From Halostagnicola larsenii XH-48 (GTDB taxonomy: Archaea; Halobacteriota; Halobacteria; Halobacteriales; Natrialbaceae): 64,000 bases of DNA. The position numbers and the translations under genes are program-made. Positions 46,320 to 54,376 of the stretch are shown here, one piece after another (the stretch's first letter is position 1; every line of letters starts with the position of its first letter). Location of the stretch: NCBI RefSeq assembly GCF_000517625.1, contig NZ_CP007055.1:2356001-2420000 (forward strand), given 5' to 3'. Under the pieces are notes generated by a model, which was not told the origin of the DNA, did not search any database, and saw nothing but the letters and a program-made list of their open reading frames with translations.

Positions 46320-46467
46320 CTTGACGCACCTCGTCTCCCGCAGATTGAGTTTCGGAGTCATCCGGCCCGGCGTCGCGGCGCTGGGCCTCGAGGGTTTCCC
46401 GGATCGTCTCGAGGTCGATATTGACCGTCTCGGCCCGGTCGAAGAGGTCCGCCCAGTTCGTCGTCAT
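46312..46467 (-). CDS. 51-residue protein coupled to the PIN-like gene
   Basis: MTTNWADLFDRAETVNIDLE then TIRETLEAQRRDAGPDDSE. A short acidic helical protein, with start at 46467 because the upstream in-frame part is basic and unlike haloarchaeal protein. The stop overlaps the PIN-like start. The size and order suggest an antitoxin-like partner, but no DNA-binding fold such as AbrB or RHH is visible. Confidence 0.7.
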   Translation of the reverse strand: MTTNWADLFDRAETVNIDLETIRETLEAQRRDAGPDDSETQSAGDEVRQDG

Positions 46468-46523
46468 GGATGCGGGTTGGGGACGGAGCGAAAAAGGGAT
46501 GCGCTTTGTCCGGCGGCGATTTC

Positions 46524-47660
46524 TCACGCTCGTCCGGCCGTCGCGTTCGTCGCGTCACGTTTTCGATTCTCGAGCACCAGAAAGACGACCGTTCCGAGGA
46601 CGAACGCGACGCCGACGTTGACGAGCAGTCCGACGGCACCGACGCCGACGACGACCGCGAGTGACTGGTGGGTGTCGACGGGATCGAACGCTGCACGCCC
46701 CAGTTCGAGCGCGATGACAACCAGTAAAACGCCGAGCAACGCCAACGGGAAGGCGGCGAGAACGGCACCGGCTGCGACGAGCGCCAGCGCGAGATACCCC
46801 ACACCGAGCAACACGTTCGCGCCGCCGGTTCGGGCTCCGAAGGCGTACTTGCCGGCGAGGCCGCCGCTACCGTGACACATCGGGACGCCGCCGAACGGAA
46901 TCGCCGCGAGGCAGGTCACGCCCATGCTCTGGGAGAGGTCGTCCGCGGAGACGTCTCGGTCGTAGAGGTCCTCACAGAGCAACGCGGTCGCGATGGCCGC
47001 GTTTCCGACCGTCATCCCGAGCTGGGCGACGGTTCCCTCGAGCGCCGCGGCGCTGAACGAGGGGGCGCCCGCCGGGAAGAACGCGGCTTCGGGTAGCTGC
47101 GGGGTCGGAACACCCGCGGACGCGACGGCGGCGAAACCGCCGAGTCCGAGCACGACCAGGACGCTCTGCTTGTGGTACCCAAAGAGGGTGAGCGCGGCGA
47201 CGACCGCCAGACCGGCCGCCGCGACGGGTAAGCTCTCGACGGAGAGATCGAGCGCCGCCTCGAGCAAGAGCAGGGCGACGGCGAACTGGACGCCGCGGAC
47301 GACTGGTTCGCCGACGACCGTCTGGAGTCGGCCGACCAGTCCGAGTCGACCGACGACGAGCAAGGTGACGCCGGCGAGCACCCCCGCGGCGGCGAGTTCC
47401 GGGTACGAGAGCGTACCGACGATCGCTAGCCCGACGAGTGCTTTCATCGGCTCGACGGACAACGGCATCCCGTAGTACAGCCCCCAGACGATCTGGAATG
47501 CGCCGAATCCGACGAGCACGTGCGGCAACGAGATCGACGTCATCGCCGCGAGCGCGACGAGCAGCGGCAGAACTGTAACCGAATCCCCTAGCGCACCCGT
47601 CAGCTCCGCCGTCGAAAATTCGAGCGACGCTCGAGCAGACGACTGCGACGAATGAGCCAT
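46524..47660 (-). CDS. MOT1-like molybdate/sulfate transporter
   Basis: 378 residues, about ten membrane spans, ATG at 47660. The signature segments GALGDSVTVLPLLVALA and FGAFQIVWGLYYGMPLSVEP plus MKALVGLAIV, and the repeat-half equivalent FGGVPMCHGSGGLAGKYAFG, match the MOT1/SulP-like family that takes up molybdate or sulfate. The start lies immediately after a TTG codon that is less likely. Divergent or unlinked to neighbours; no molybdenum cofactor genes are nearby. Confidence 0.85.
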   Translation of the reverse strand: MAHSSQSSARASLEFSTAELTGALGDSVTVLPLLVALAAMTSISLPHVLVGFGAFQIVWGLYYGMPLSVEPMKALVGLAIVGTLSYPELAAAGVLAGVTLLVVGRLGLVGRLQTVVGEPVVRGVQFAVALLLLEAALDLSVESLPVAAAGLAVVAALTLFGYHKQSVLVVLGLGGFAAVASAGVPTPQLPEAAFFPAGAPSFSAAALEGTVAQLGMTVGNAAIATALLCEDLYDRDVSADDLSQSMGVTCLAAIPFGGVPMCHGSGGLAGKYAFGARTGGANVLLGVGYLALALVAAGAVLAAFPLALLGVLLVVIALELGRAAFDPVDTHQSLAVVVGVGAVGLLVNVGVAFVLGTVVFLVLENRKRDATNATAGRA

Positions 47661-47769
47661 CAATTGCCACTAGCGACACGGTGGCTTTACTGTTGTCAGA
47701 AACCCGTTAGCGTTATTCTACAGAGATATATAACCAGTACTGGTTACGATGCGTTCGTTCGAAGTACGG

Positions 47770-48531
47770 CTATAGCGCTGGTGGCGCTCCTTCCTCCGCG
47801 TCCTCGGCGTCCGCCGGCAGTTCGATGTCGACGGATTCGTTGTGATCGGTGATCGTCATCTCGGTCGACGAGGTGGTCGTCTGGTTACCGGTGGTCGTCG
47901 TCAACTCGGTGTCGATCTTGTGGATGTAGTTCGTCTCCTCGTCGACGTAGAGTTCGTAGGAGACGTCGTCGACGGTCGCACCGGTCGCCTGAAAGTTCGG
48001 CGAGTTCTGGAGTTCCGCTTTGAGTTCGTCGGTCGCTTCGACCGACACGACGGTCGTTTCGACGCCGTTTACGGTCTCGGTTCCGTTTTCGGTCAGCGTT
48101 CCGGATTCGATGAAGTCGGTCTGGGCCGCGAGCTGGGCGCTTTCCTCCCAGACGTCGCCCTCGAGGTCCATCCGGAACCAGTCGCCGTCGATCGACGCGT
48201 ACAGGGTGTTTTCGACGATGTACTCTTCGACTTGTATCGTCTCGTTCTCCGAGATGAGTTCGGTGTCGGTGGTCGAACTCACGTGCGATCGGTTCGCGGA
48301 CTCGTTTATCCGCCCCTCCGAGACGACAGTCTCTTCGCCCTGTTCCGTTTCGATCGTCTGGGTCATCTCGTACTGATACGTATCGACGGCCTCGATTTCC
48401 TCGAGAATATCGGTTTGTTCGACCTCTTCCTCGTCGGGCCCGTCGCCGCCGGGCATCGCGCCGGAGCAGCCAGCGAGCGCCACGACCAGTACGACGGCGA
48501 GGATCGCGCCTGTTCGGATTGAATGTGTCAC
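47770..48531 (-). CDS. secreted lipoprotein, LolA/DUF6612-like
   Basis: 253 residues. A signal peptide ends in a lipobox (LVVALAGCSGAMPGG), so the mature protein is lipid-anchored outside the cell. The body is a beta-rich, Thr/Glu-rich domain: YQYEMTQTIETEQGEETVVS, GDWFRMDLEGDVWEES and YELYVDEETNYIHKID. This resembles LolA-fold proteins of the DUF6612 type. Binding partner unknown. Confidence 0.82.
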   Translation of the reverse strand: MTHSIRTGAILAVVLVVALAGCSGAMPGGDGPDEEEVEQTDILEEIEAVDTYQYEMTQTIETEQGEETVVSEGRINESANRSHVSSTTDTELISENETIQVEEYIVENTLYASIDGDWFRMDLEGDVWEESAQLAAQTDFIESGTLTENGTETVNGVETTVVSVEATDELKAELQNSPNFQATGATVDDVSYELYVDEETNYIHKIDTELTTTTGNQTTTSSTEMTITDHNESVDIELPADAEDAEEGAPPAL

Positions 48532-48750
48532 GTTCTGTGAAGGCTCAACGGATTGCTTCTAAACCGTTGTCCCGCAGTTCATTCAGTGAGAGAAGACAGT
48601 CGCGCGAGCGTGACAACTATTAAACCGAACTAGTACTACCCATGACAACAAATGACATCACTGCAACCATCCCCGTTGTCTCGAGGGGGTGCATACAACA
48701 GTTCTCGCACCTTTCCAAGTGGGTCTATTGCACCGATAAGTACAGGATAG

Positions 48751-49065
48751 TCATTTTTCGACCCGTTCGAGGACAATCCCTTCATCGAAACGGCCTCGCT
48801 GTTCTGCTTTTTGTGCTCGCTTCTCATTTAGCTCGTCGACACTCACACCTTTTCTTTTCCGAATCGCGTGGACGACCTCCAATATATCCGCTAACTCCTC
48901 CAAACAACGTGATTCTCGGTACTCAACCACCTCTTCCTCCAACTTTTCCACTAATCGTTCAGAGTAGTCTTCGCCGGTAACTCTGCTGGTTACAGGCTCT
49001 TCTCCGTTCTGCTTGATAACCGCTGGAATCTCGTCCCGGACAAGCTTGTCAAATTCCCGTCCCAT
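48751..49065 (-). CDS. MazG-like nucleotide pyrophosphohydrolase
   Basis: 104 residues from MGREFDKLVRDEIPAVIKQN, a conserved N-terminus of this subgroup. KLEEEVVEYRESRCLEELAD then ILEVVHAI supplies the EExxE and ExxD metal ligands of the all-alpha NTP-PPase (MazG/HisE) fold. It probably hydrolyses a nucleoside triphosphate to the monophosphate. The gene is AT-richer than core genes and starts an accessory patch. The frame is open to 49122, but the family start is at 49065. Confidence 0.85.
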   Translation of the reverse strand: MGREFDKLVRDEIPAVIKQNGEEPVTSRVTGEDYSERLVEKLEEEVVEYRESRCLEELADILEVVHAIRKRKGVSVDELNEKRAQKAEQRGRFDEGIVLERVEK

Positions 49066-49124
49066 AAAGTAGTCCCTCAAAAAGTCAGCCAAAAAGGATG
49101 GCGATGGGCGATCAATAAGCACAC

Positions 49125-49145
49125 GTAGTTGCCGTTCAGTACAGG
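49125..49145. repeat. direct repeat flanking the Tat-PQQ gene, left copy
   Basis: GTAGTTGCCGTTCAGTA followed by CAGG; the right copy at 50799-50819 reads the same except for T instead of C in the tail. The intervening 1.65 kb contains only the PQQ propeller gene. Confidence 0.6.
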
Positions 49146-49313
49146 TGAGCGATGTATCGTAATGGAGTCTGAGCTATACATCAATTAATAGAAACAGCGT
49201 CAACAGCCAGGGAGTATCAACAACGCGCGGTCAAGGGCGCAACTGCACGGGCGATCATCAAGTAGATCCATCAATTCAATGGGGTTTTTATCGAGGTCTT
49301 TCGAAGTTGTCGT

Positions 49314-50627
49314 ATGACCGACTTGTCCTCTATCTCCCGGCGTCGGGCACTCGCCGCCTTCGGCGCTGTCGCGACCGGGGTCAGTGGGTATGTTGCGGGC
49401 GTCCGCTCTGCGGACAGCGTCCCCGACTGGCTTGCCGGCCGCGACTGTGCCCCGTCTCCACTCGTCACGAGCCCGACGGACTGGGCGTTTCCCCGACACG
49501 ACCGAGCGAATACTGGTCATGCTCCCACACGCGCGGGCCCGAACTGGCCACTCAACAAGGCGTGGGAACGGGAGTGGCCGATCGGCGACCTGTACGAGCT
49601 GATGCCGCTCGTCGTTTCCAATGGTGTCGTAGTCGCTCTCATGGAGGCCGATCCGCGAAGTGTCCTACTCGCCATCTCGCTCGCAGACGGTCGAGTGCGC
49701 TGGCGTCGGGCGGTGGACGACGCCCGCTATGGACATGTTTGTGCCGCAAGCGGAACGGCGTTCGTCGAGGCAGAGGTTCCCGACTCGCCCGTCCAGCTCG
49801 CCGCTCGATCGCTCGGCGATGGTACGGCGATGTGGACCGATTCGTTCTCCTCACACGTCTCGCAGACGCTCGCCGCCGGCCGGTTGCTCGCCGCCAAGCG
49901 ACGCGACGGCGACTTCGTTATCACCGCGTCCGACGCCCGTACCGGTTCCGAATGCTGGCGTGCAGTCCATGACGGTCGACCCGGTGATATCGCCGTCACA
50001 GACGGACGGATCGTTCTGCCGACGCGCGATTACGGCGTTCTCGCCCTTGACCCCGCCACCGGTGACCGACAGTGGCGTTCGGATGCCGGCGGTGACACGG
50101 CCGCGATCGTCGATGGGCTGGTAATATCGAGGCGCTTTCCGGGTGAACTGAAGGCGTTGTCGCTCGTTGACGGATCGACCGAGTGGAGCGTCCGGAGCGA
50201 ACACTTCGTCGAAGGCGGGGAGAGTGACGACGGGAGTCAGTATGCCCGTCCCGGATTCGAGATTGGCGCCGTCACGCCGGAGGCTGTCGTGTATATGCTG
50301 GAGGTGTATAGTGAGTATCCTCGCCGATTACAGGCCAGAGATTTCGAAACCGGCGAACTACTGTGGGATGTCGGACCGGAGCCAACCCCGGTCGAGTTCC
50401 ATGGGTATTCACGGCCGGTAGTGGTGGGTGATGATGTCCTGGCGATCCGGTACGCTCGCCGCGAGGAGAGCGAGGATATCCCTGACGCACTCCTCCGGCT
50501 CGACATCGCTACCGGGGAAGAACTCGATCGAGTAACGTTCCCGACCGACGAGAGGATCTATCCTCCTGTCGTTGCCAACAATACTCTGCTCGTTCCGACG
50601 GAGGAGGGACTGATCGCCTATACGTAA
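49314..50627 (+). CDS. Tat-exported PQQ-like beta-propeller protein
   Basis: 437 residues. A twin-arginine signal (SRRRALAAFGAVATGVSGYV) leads to PQQ-type blades: LAISLADGRVRWRRAV, LAARSLGDGTAMWTDS, ALDPATGDRQWRSDA, ALSLVDGSTEWSV and ARDFETGELLWDVG. The propeller probably sits outside the membrane or cell wall. A TATA-like TTTTTATCG about 25 nt upstream suggests a leaderless mRNA. It lies alone between 21-nt direct repeats in an accessory patch. Confidence 0.88.
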   Translation: MTDLSSISRRRALAAFGAVATGVSGYVAGVRSADSVPDWLAGRDCAPSPLVTSPTDWAFPRHDRANTGHAPTRAGPNWPLNKAWEREWPIGDLYELMPLVVSNGVVVALMEADPRSVLLAISLADGRVRWRRAVDDARYGHVCAASGTAFVEAEVPDSPVQLAARSLGDGTAMWTDSFSSHVSQTLAAGRLLAAKRRDGDFVITASDARTGSECWRAVHDGRPGDIAVTDGRIVLPTRDYGVLALDPATGDRQWRSDAGGDTAAIVDGLVISRRFPGELKALSLVDGSTEWSVRSEHFVEGGESDDGSQYARPGFEIGAVTPEAVVYMLEVYSEYPRRLQARDFETGELLWDVGPEPTPVEFHGYSRPVVVGDDVLAIRYARREESEDIPDALLRLDIATGEELDRVTFPTDERIYPPVVANNTLLVPTEEGLIAYT

Positions 50628-50798
50628 TCTCGAGGAGGATCACGTGTTCAGTCACGTCGGGTGATCCGGCAGATATCCGAAGATCATTATAGCCTGCACG
50701 TCTCTCATCTGACTGTACGATATATATGCGCCCTGTCTTGCACGGTAGCGCAAACAGATATTGGAACTGGTAGAATGTCCATCGGTAAGTTCGCATCT

Positions 50799-50842
50799 GT
50801 AGTTGCCGTTCAGTATAGGCTATTCAGGCTCTGTTGAAATCC
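50799..50842. repeat. right direct repeat and IS-end-like sequence
   Basis: GTAGTTGCCGTTCAGTATAGG (shared with 49125-49145) is followed at 50825-50842 by CAGGCTCTGTTGAAATCC. This resembles terminal inverted repeats of haloarchaeal insertion sequences (GGCTCTGTTGAAA). No transposase gene is present, so it would be a remnant. Confidence 0.4.
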
Positions 50843-50881
50843 TCTTGCTGTTCATTATTCCTTTCCGGGGAACTCACCTAC

Positions 50882-51103
50882 TCACTCTGCCGATGGACGG
50901 TTGTTCGCTAGATCAGGAATATATGTCCGCACAAACTGTCCAGCAGCAGCAAGTGCAATTGCCCCACCAGCCCAACTCGAAACAATTCGAAGATTCTCCT
51001 GCATTAAACCTGTGAGGATGACTACTCCGATTCCAAGTAGGACCGTACTTAGCAATATCCAGCGGCGAATCGAACGGAGCAGTAGAATCGTCTCAGAGGG
51101 CAT
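50882..51103 (-). CDS. small two-span membrane protein
   Basis: 73 residues from MPSETILLLRSIRRWILLST, with two hydrophobic helices (WILLSTVLLGIGVVILTGLM and WAGGAIALAAAGQFVRTYI) separated by a short polar loop. A small basic N-terminus suggests it faces the cytoplasm. Family not recognised. It lies just beyond the IS-end-like sequence. Confidence 0.6.
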   Translation of the reverse strand: MPSETILLLRSIRRWILLSTVLLGIGVVILTGLMQENLRIVSSWAGGAIALAAAGQFVRTYIPDLANNRPSAE

Positions 51104-51373
51104 GAAAAACGAATTCAGAGCGACTAGTATCAATCTGTCGATGATCTATGAATAGTTCTTATTCATCGAGGAACGAGCATTTGGCGGTTCGACTGTAGCC
51201 CGACTAAACGCTCGAACGGATAGCGGAGCTCAGAGTAGATCAATCCCCCGTGAATCTTTCTCTGACAGCCTCTCGTCTCAACGACTAGCCAACATCACTT
51301 CTGTAACCATCGTTAACAGCGGCGCTGCCAGCCGATCAGTACCGATAAGGGGGCGCGACGGAAACACCACCGC

Positions 51374-52459
51374 GTGAGCGAGCTTGGTAAAATCGACCGC
51401 ACGTTTTTCGAGCGCCGCGTCGCCCCGAACCTCGGCGCGCGGCGAGACGACGTTTCGATCGGTCCCCAGCACGGCGTCGACTTCGGCGTCCTCGACATTG
51501 ACGGGCGGGCGCTGGTCACCGCGACCGACCCGCTGTCGATCCTCCCGGCGCTCGGCTTCGAGCGCGCCGCGCGATTCGCGCTCGATCTGGTGCTCGCGGA
51601 TGTCGCGGTCAGCGGCATCCCGCCCTCGCACCTCTCGATTTGTTTTACGCTCCCCGAGTCGATGGACGACGAGGAGTTCGCGGCCGTCTGGGAGACGATC
51701 CACGCCGAGTGCGAGGACCTCGGCGTTTCCGTCGTCACCGGTCACACCGCCCGCTACTCGGACCCCTCGTACCCGTGGGTGGGCGCGGCGACCGCCATGG
51801 GCGTCGGCGACCACGACGACATCGTCCGCCCGGACGGCGCTCGAGCCGGCGACAGGTTGCTCCTGACGACCGGCCCCGGCGTCGAGTCGGTCGGCCTGCT
51901 GAGTACGCTGTTCGGCGACCAACTGGACCTGTCTGTGGGCGTCCTCGAGGATGCACGGGAACGGCTCGAGGACGTCCACTGCGTTCGGGACGCGCTCACA
52001 GCCGCGGCGGCCGGACCCGTGAGCGCGATGCACGACGTCACCGAAGGCGGCCTCGCGGGCGCGCTCAACGAGATGGCCGACGGCGCACGGCGGGCGAGCG
52101 CCGATCGGGACGTTCGATTCGAAATCGACGGCGCGGCCGTTCCGATTCGGCCCGGCGTGGCGGAAGTCTGTGACGCCCTCGAGATCGATCCGTGGCACGC
52201 GACGAGCTGCGGCTCGCTCGTGATCGCCGTCGACCCGGCCGGCGTCGACGCCGTTCGCGGCGCACTCGAGGAGCGAGACACCGTCGTCGCCGAGATCGGA
52301 CGGGTAGTCGACGGGAGCGGATCGGACGGCGGGGGCGGATCGGACAATGGCAACGGATCTGCCGGCGATGGCGGCTCCGTCTTCGTCGACGGAACGCGGC
52401 TCGGGCATCCCCACGTCGACCCCTCGTGGGCCGCGTACGCCGAGTTAGCGGACGAGTGA
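51374..52459 (+). CDS. AIR synthase-related (PurM/HypE-like) protein
   Basis: 361 residues. The N-terminal part has GKIDRTFFERRVAPNLGARR and VTATDPLSILP, and ATP-binding MHDVTEGGLAGALNEMADGA is the hallmark helix of the PurM/HypE/SelD/ThiL superfamily. It is not PurM itself (too divergent); HypE-like or ThiL-like kinase or amide-group chemistry is possible. It precedes ThiD-ThiN by 70 nt in the same direction, so a link to thiamine is plausible. A Gly/Ser/Asp low-complexity insert (GSGSDGGGGSDNGNGSAGDG) lies before the C-terminus. Confidence 0.82.
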   Translation: MSELGKIDRTFFERRVAPNLGARRDDVSIGPQHGVDFGVLDIDGRALVTATDPLSILPALGFERAARFALDLVLADVAVSGIPPSHLSICFTLPESMDDEEFAAVWETIHAECEDLGVSVVTGHTARYSDPSYPWVGAATAMGVGDHDDIVRPDGARAGDRLLLTTGPGVESVGLLSTLFGDQLDLSVGVLEDARERLEDVHCVRDALTAAAAGPVSAMHDVTEGGLAGALNEMADGARRASADRDVRFEIDGAAVPIRPGVAEVCDALEIDPWHATSCGSLVIAVDPAGVDAVRGALEERDTVVAEIGRVVDGSGSDGGGGSDNGNGSAGDGGSVFVDGTRLGHPHVDPSWAAYAELADE

Positions 52460-52529
52460 GATTTTCGGTCCAGTAGGGAACGCGACGCCGCCCCACTACC
52501 GATTTATATTTCGGCGAAATAGCTTCGGT

Positions 52530-53882
52530 ATGCGCACGCCAGCACCAGAGACACCACCGATCGCCCTGACGATCGCCGGAAGCGACTCCGGCGGCGGTGC
52601 CGGCATCCAGGCCGACTTGGCGACGATGGCCGCCCACGACGTCTACGGGACCAGCGCCATCACCGCGGTCACGGCCCAGCACAGTCGCGGCGTCGAACGT
52701 TCCTACCCGCTCGCGCTTGAGGAAGTCGAGGCCCAGCTGTCTGCGGTGACCGACGATTTCGACATCGCTGCAGCCAAGACGGGGATGCTCGCGACGACCG
52801 AAATCGTCCGCACAGTCGCAACCGAAGCCGAGCGCTTCGAGTTTCCGCTCGTCGTCGATCCCGTGATGGTCGCCACGTCCGGGGATCGGCTGCTCGAGCC
52901 GGAAGCCGAACGGGCCTACGAGGACCTCATCGGCGAGTCGCGAGTCGTCACGCCGAACGCGGACGAAGCCGAGGTCCTAACCGACATCGCGGTCGAAGAC
53001 CAGCGGAGCGCGGTCGAGGCCGGCGACGCGCTCCTCGAGTTGGGGGCAGAGGCCGCGCTGGTCAAGGGCGGGCACGTCCCAGGCGAGACGATCAGCGACG
53101 TGCTCGTCACCGGTTCGGGGACCACGACGTTCGAGCACACGCGCGTCGACACCGACGCGACTCACGGATCGGGCTGTACGCTCGCCGCGGCGATCGCCGC
53201 CCGACTCGCCCGTAGCGAGTCGCTCGAGGACGCGGTCGCCGGCGCGACCGACCTTCTCACCCGCGCGGTTCGATACCACTACGACGTTGGCCAGGGTCCC
53301 GGTGCGGTCAATCACGGCGTCGAACAGCGAAATCGGGCGGCTATGGAGGCGACCACGGAATCGATCCGAACCGCTGTCAATCGGATCGTCGAGGCAGACA
53401 TCTCCCCGCTGGTTCCCGAAGTCGGAACGAACGTCGTCGGCGCGACGCCGTACGCGGACGCCATCGAGGAGATCGCGGCCGTCGAAGGGCGCATCACCCG
53501 CACGCTCGCCGGGATCAGCCCCAACGGCGCGGTTCGGTTCGGGGCCTCCCAAAACGTCGCGCGGTTCGTCCTCGACGCGCGGGAAGTTTGTCCGAATCTG
53601 CGCTTTGCGTGTAACCTCCGATTCAACGCGGACGTCGAAGCGGCACTCGAGGATCTCGAGTGGAGGACGACGGAACTGCCCCGCGAGTCCGACGCCGAGA
53701 CTGACACCGAGGAGTGGATGGAGCCAGCGGTCGTCGAAACGCTCTTTGACGGCGACGATAGCCACCCGATCGCCGTCGTCGACCGCGGCGCGGTCGGTAA
53801 GGAGGCGATGACGTATCTCGTCGCGTCGGAGACCGAGACGCTAGCGGATCGGGTGCTCGAGCTCTACGAGACGTTCCGTTGA
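52530..53882 (+). CDS. bifunctional ThiD-ThiN
   Basis: 450 residues. ThiD part (about 1-265): AGSDSGGGAGIQADLATMAA, VVDPVMVATSGDRLLEPEAE and the GSGCTLAAAIAARLA anion hole of the ribokinase fold. ThiN part (about 280-450): DISPLVPEVGTNVVGATPYA and HPIAVVDRGAVGKEAMTYLV. It phosphorylates hydroxymethylpyrimidine and condenses it with the thiazole phosphate to form thiamine phosphate in archaea lacking ThiE. A TATA-like TTTATATT (52501-52508) lies about 25 nt before the ATG, giving a short leader; no TPP riboswitch is seen. Confidence 0.94.
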   Translation: MRTPAPETPPIALTIAGSDSGGGAGIQADLATMAAHDVYGTSAITAVTAQHSRGVERSYPLALEEVEAQLSAVTDDFDIAAAKTGMLATTEIVRTVATEAERFEFPLVVDPVMVATSGDRLLEPEAERAYEDLIGESRVVTPNADEAEVLTDIAVEDQRSAVEAGDALLELGAEAALVKGGHVPGETISDVLVTGSGTTTFEHTRVDTDATHGSGCTLAAAIAARLARSESLEDAVAGATDLLTRAVRYHYDVGQGPGAVNHGVEQRNRAAMEATTESIRTAVNRIVEADISPLVPEVGTNVVGATPYADAIEEIAAVEGRITRTLAGISPNGAVRFGASQNVARFVLDAREVCPNLRFACNLRFNADVEAALEDLEWRTTELPRESDAETDTEEWMEPAVVETLFDGDDSHPIAVVDRGAVGKEAMTYLVASETETLADRVLELYETFR

Positions 53883-53957
53883 GATCGCCGAGACGCCCCG
53901 CTGAGGGTTACGAGACGTTCCACCGCCGTTTTTGTCGCTGCGCCCGTCCGATCACGT

Positions 53958-54284
53958 ATGGTAGAGAGTCCATTCGACGTCGAGATTCAGGTCGGCGAGA
54001 TACTCGAGGCCGAATCGTTCCCGGAAGCGAACAAACCGAAGATGACGAAACTCTGGATCGACCTCGGCGAGGACGGCGAGATTCAGTCGGCCGGACAGCT
54101 CGATCACCACTACGAACCCGACGAACTGGTGGGTCGGCAAGTCCTCTGTGCGACGAACCTCGGCAGCGTCCGAATCGCCGGCTTCAAATCCGAGGCGCTG
54201 ACCGTCGGCGTTCCCGACGAAGACGGATTCCCCGTGCTCGTCGAACCCGACGAGGCGGTTCCACTTGGCGGCGTGCTGTTTTGA
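53958..54284 (+). CDS. tRNA-binding domain protein (CsaA-like)
   Basis: 108 residues: FDVEIQVGEILEAESFPEAN, KLWIDLGEDGEIQSAGQLDH, and the OB-fold end FPVLVEPDEAVPLGGVLF. These match the stand-alone OB-fold tRNA-binding domain of CsaA and the C-terminus of methionyl-tRNA synthetase. It may act as a tRNA-binding or chaperone-like protein. Monocistronic. Confidence 0.93.
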   Translation: MVESPFDVEIQVGEILEAESFPEANKPKMTKLWIDLGEDGEIQSAGQLDHHYEPDELVGRQVLCATNLGSVRIAGFKSEALTVGVPDEDGFPVLVEPDEAVPLGGVLF

Positions 54285-54376
54285 GCGGGTCGAGACGGAG
54301 ACGCCACTGTGAAACCGGTGACCACTTTCGCCGCGGAACCCGCAGGTCTTTTGCGATGGAAGGATAGTCCTCGTGT

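Noticed and set aside
52460-52529. TPP riboswitch before ThiD-ThiN
   Set aside because: Only 70 nt are available, with a TATA box about 25 nt before the ATG; no thi-box sequence is seen.
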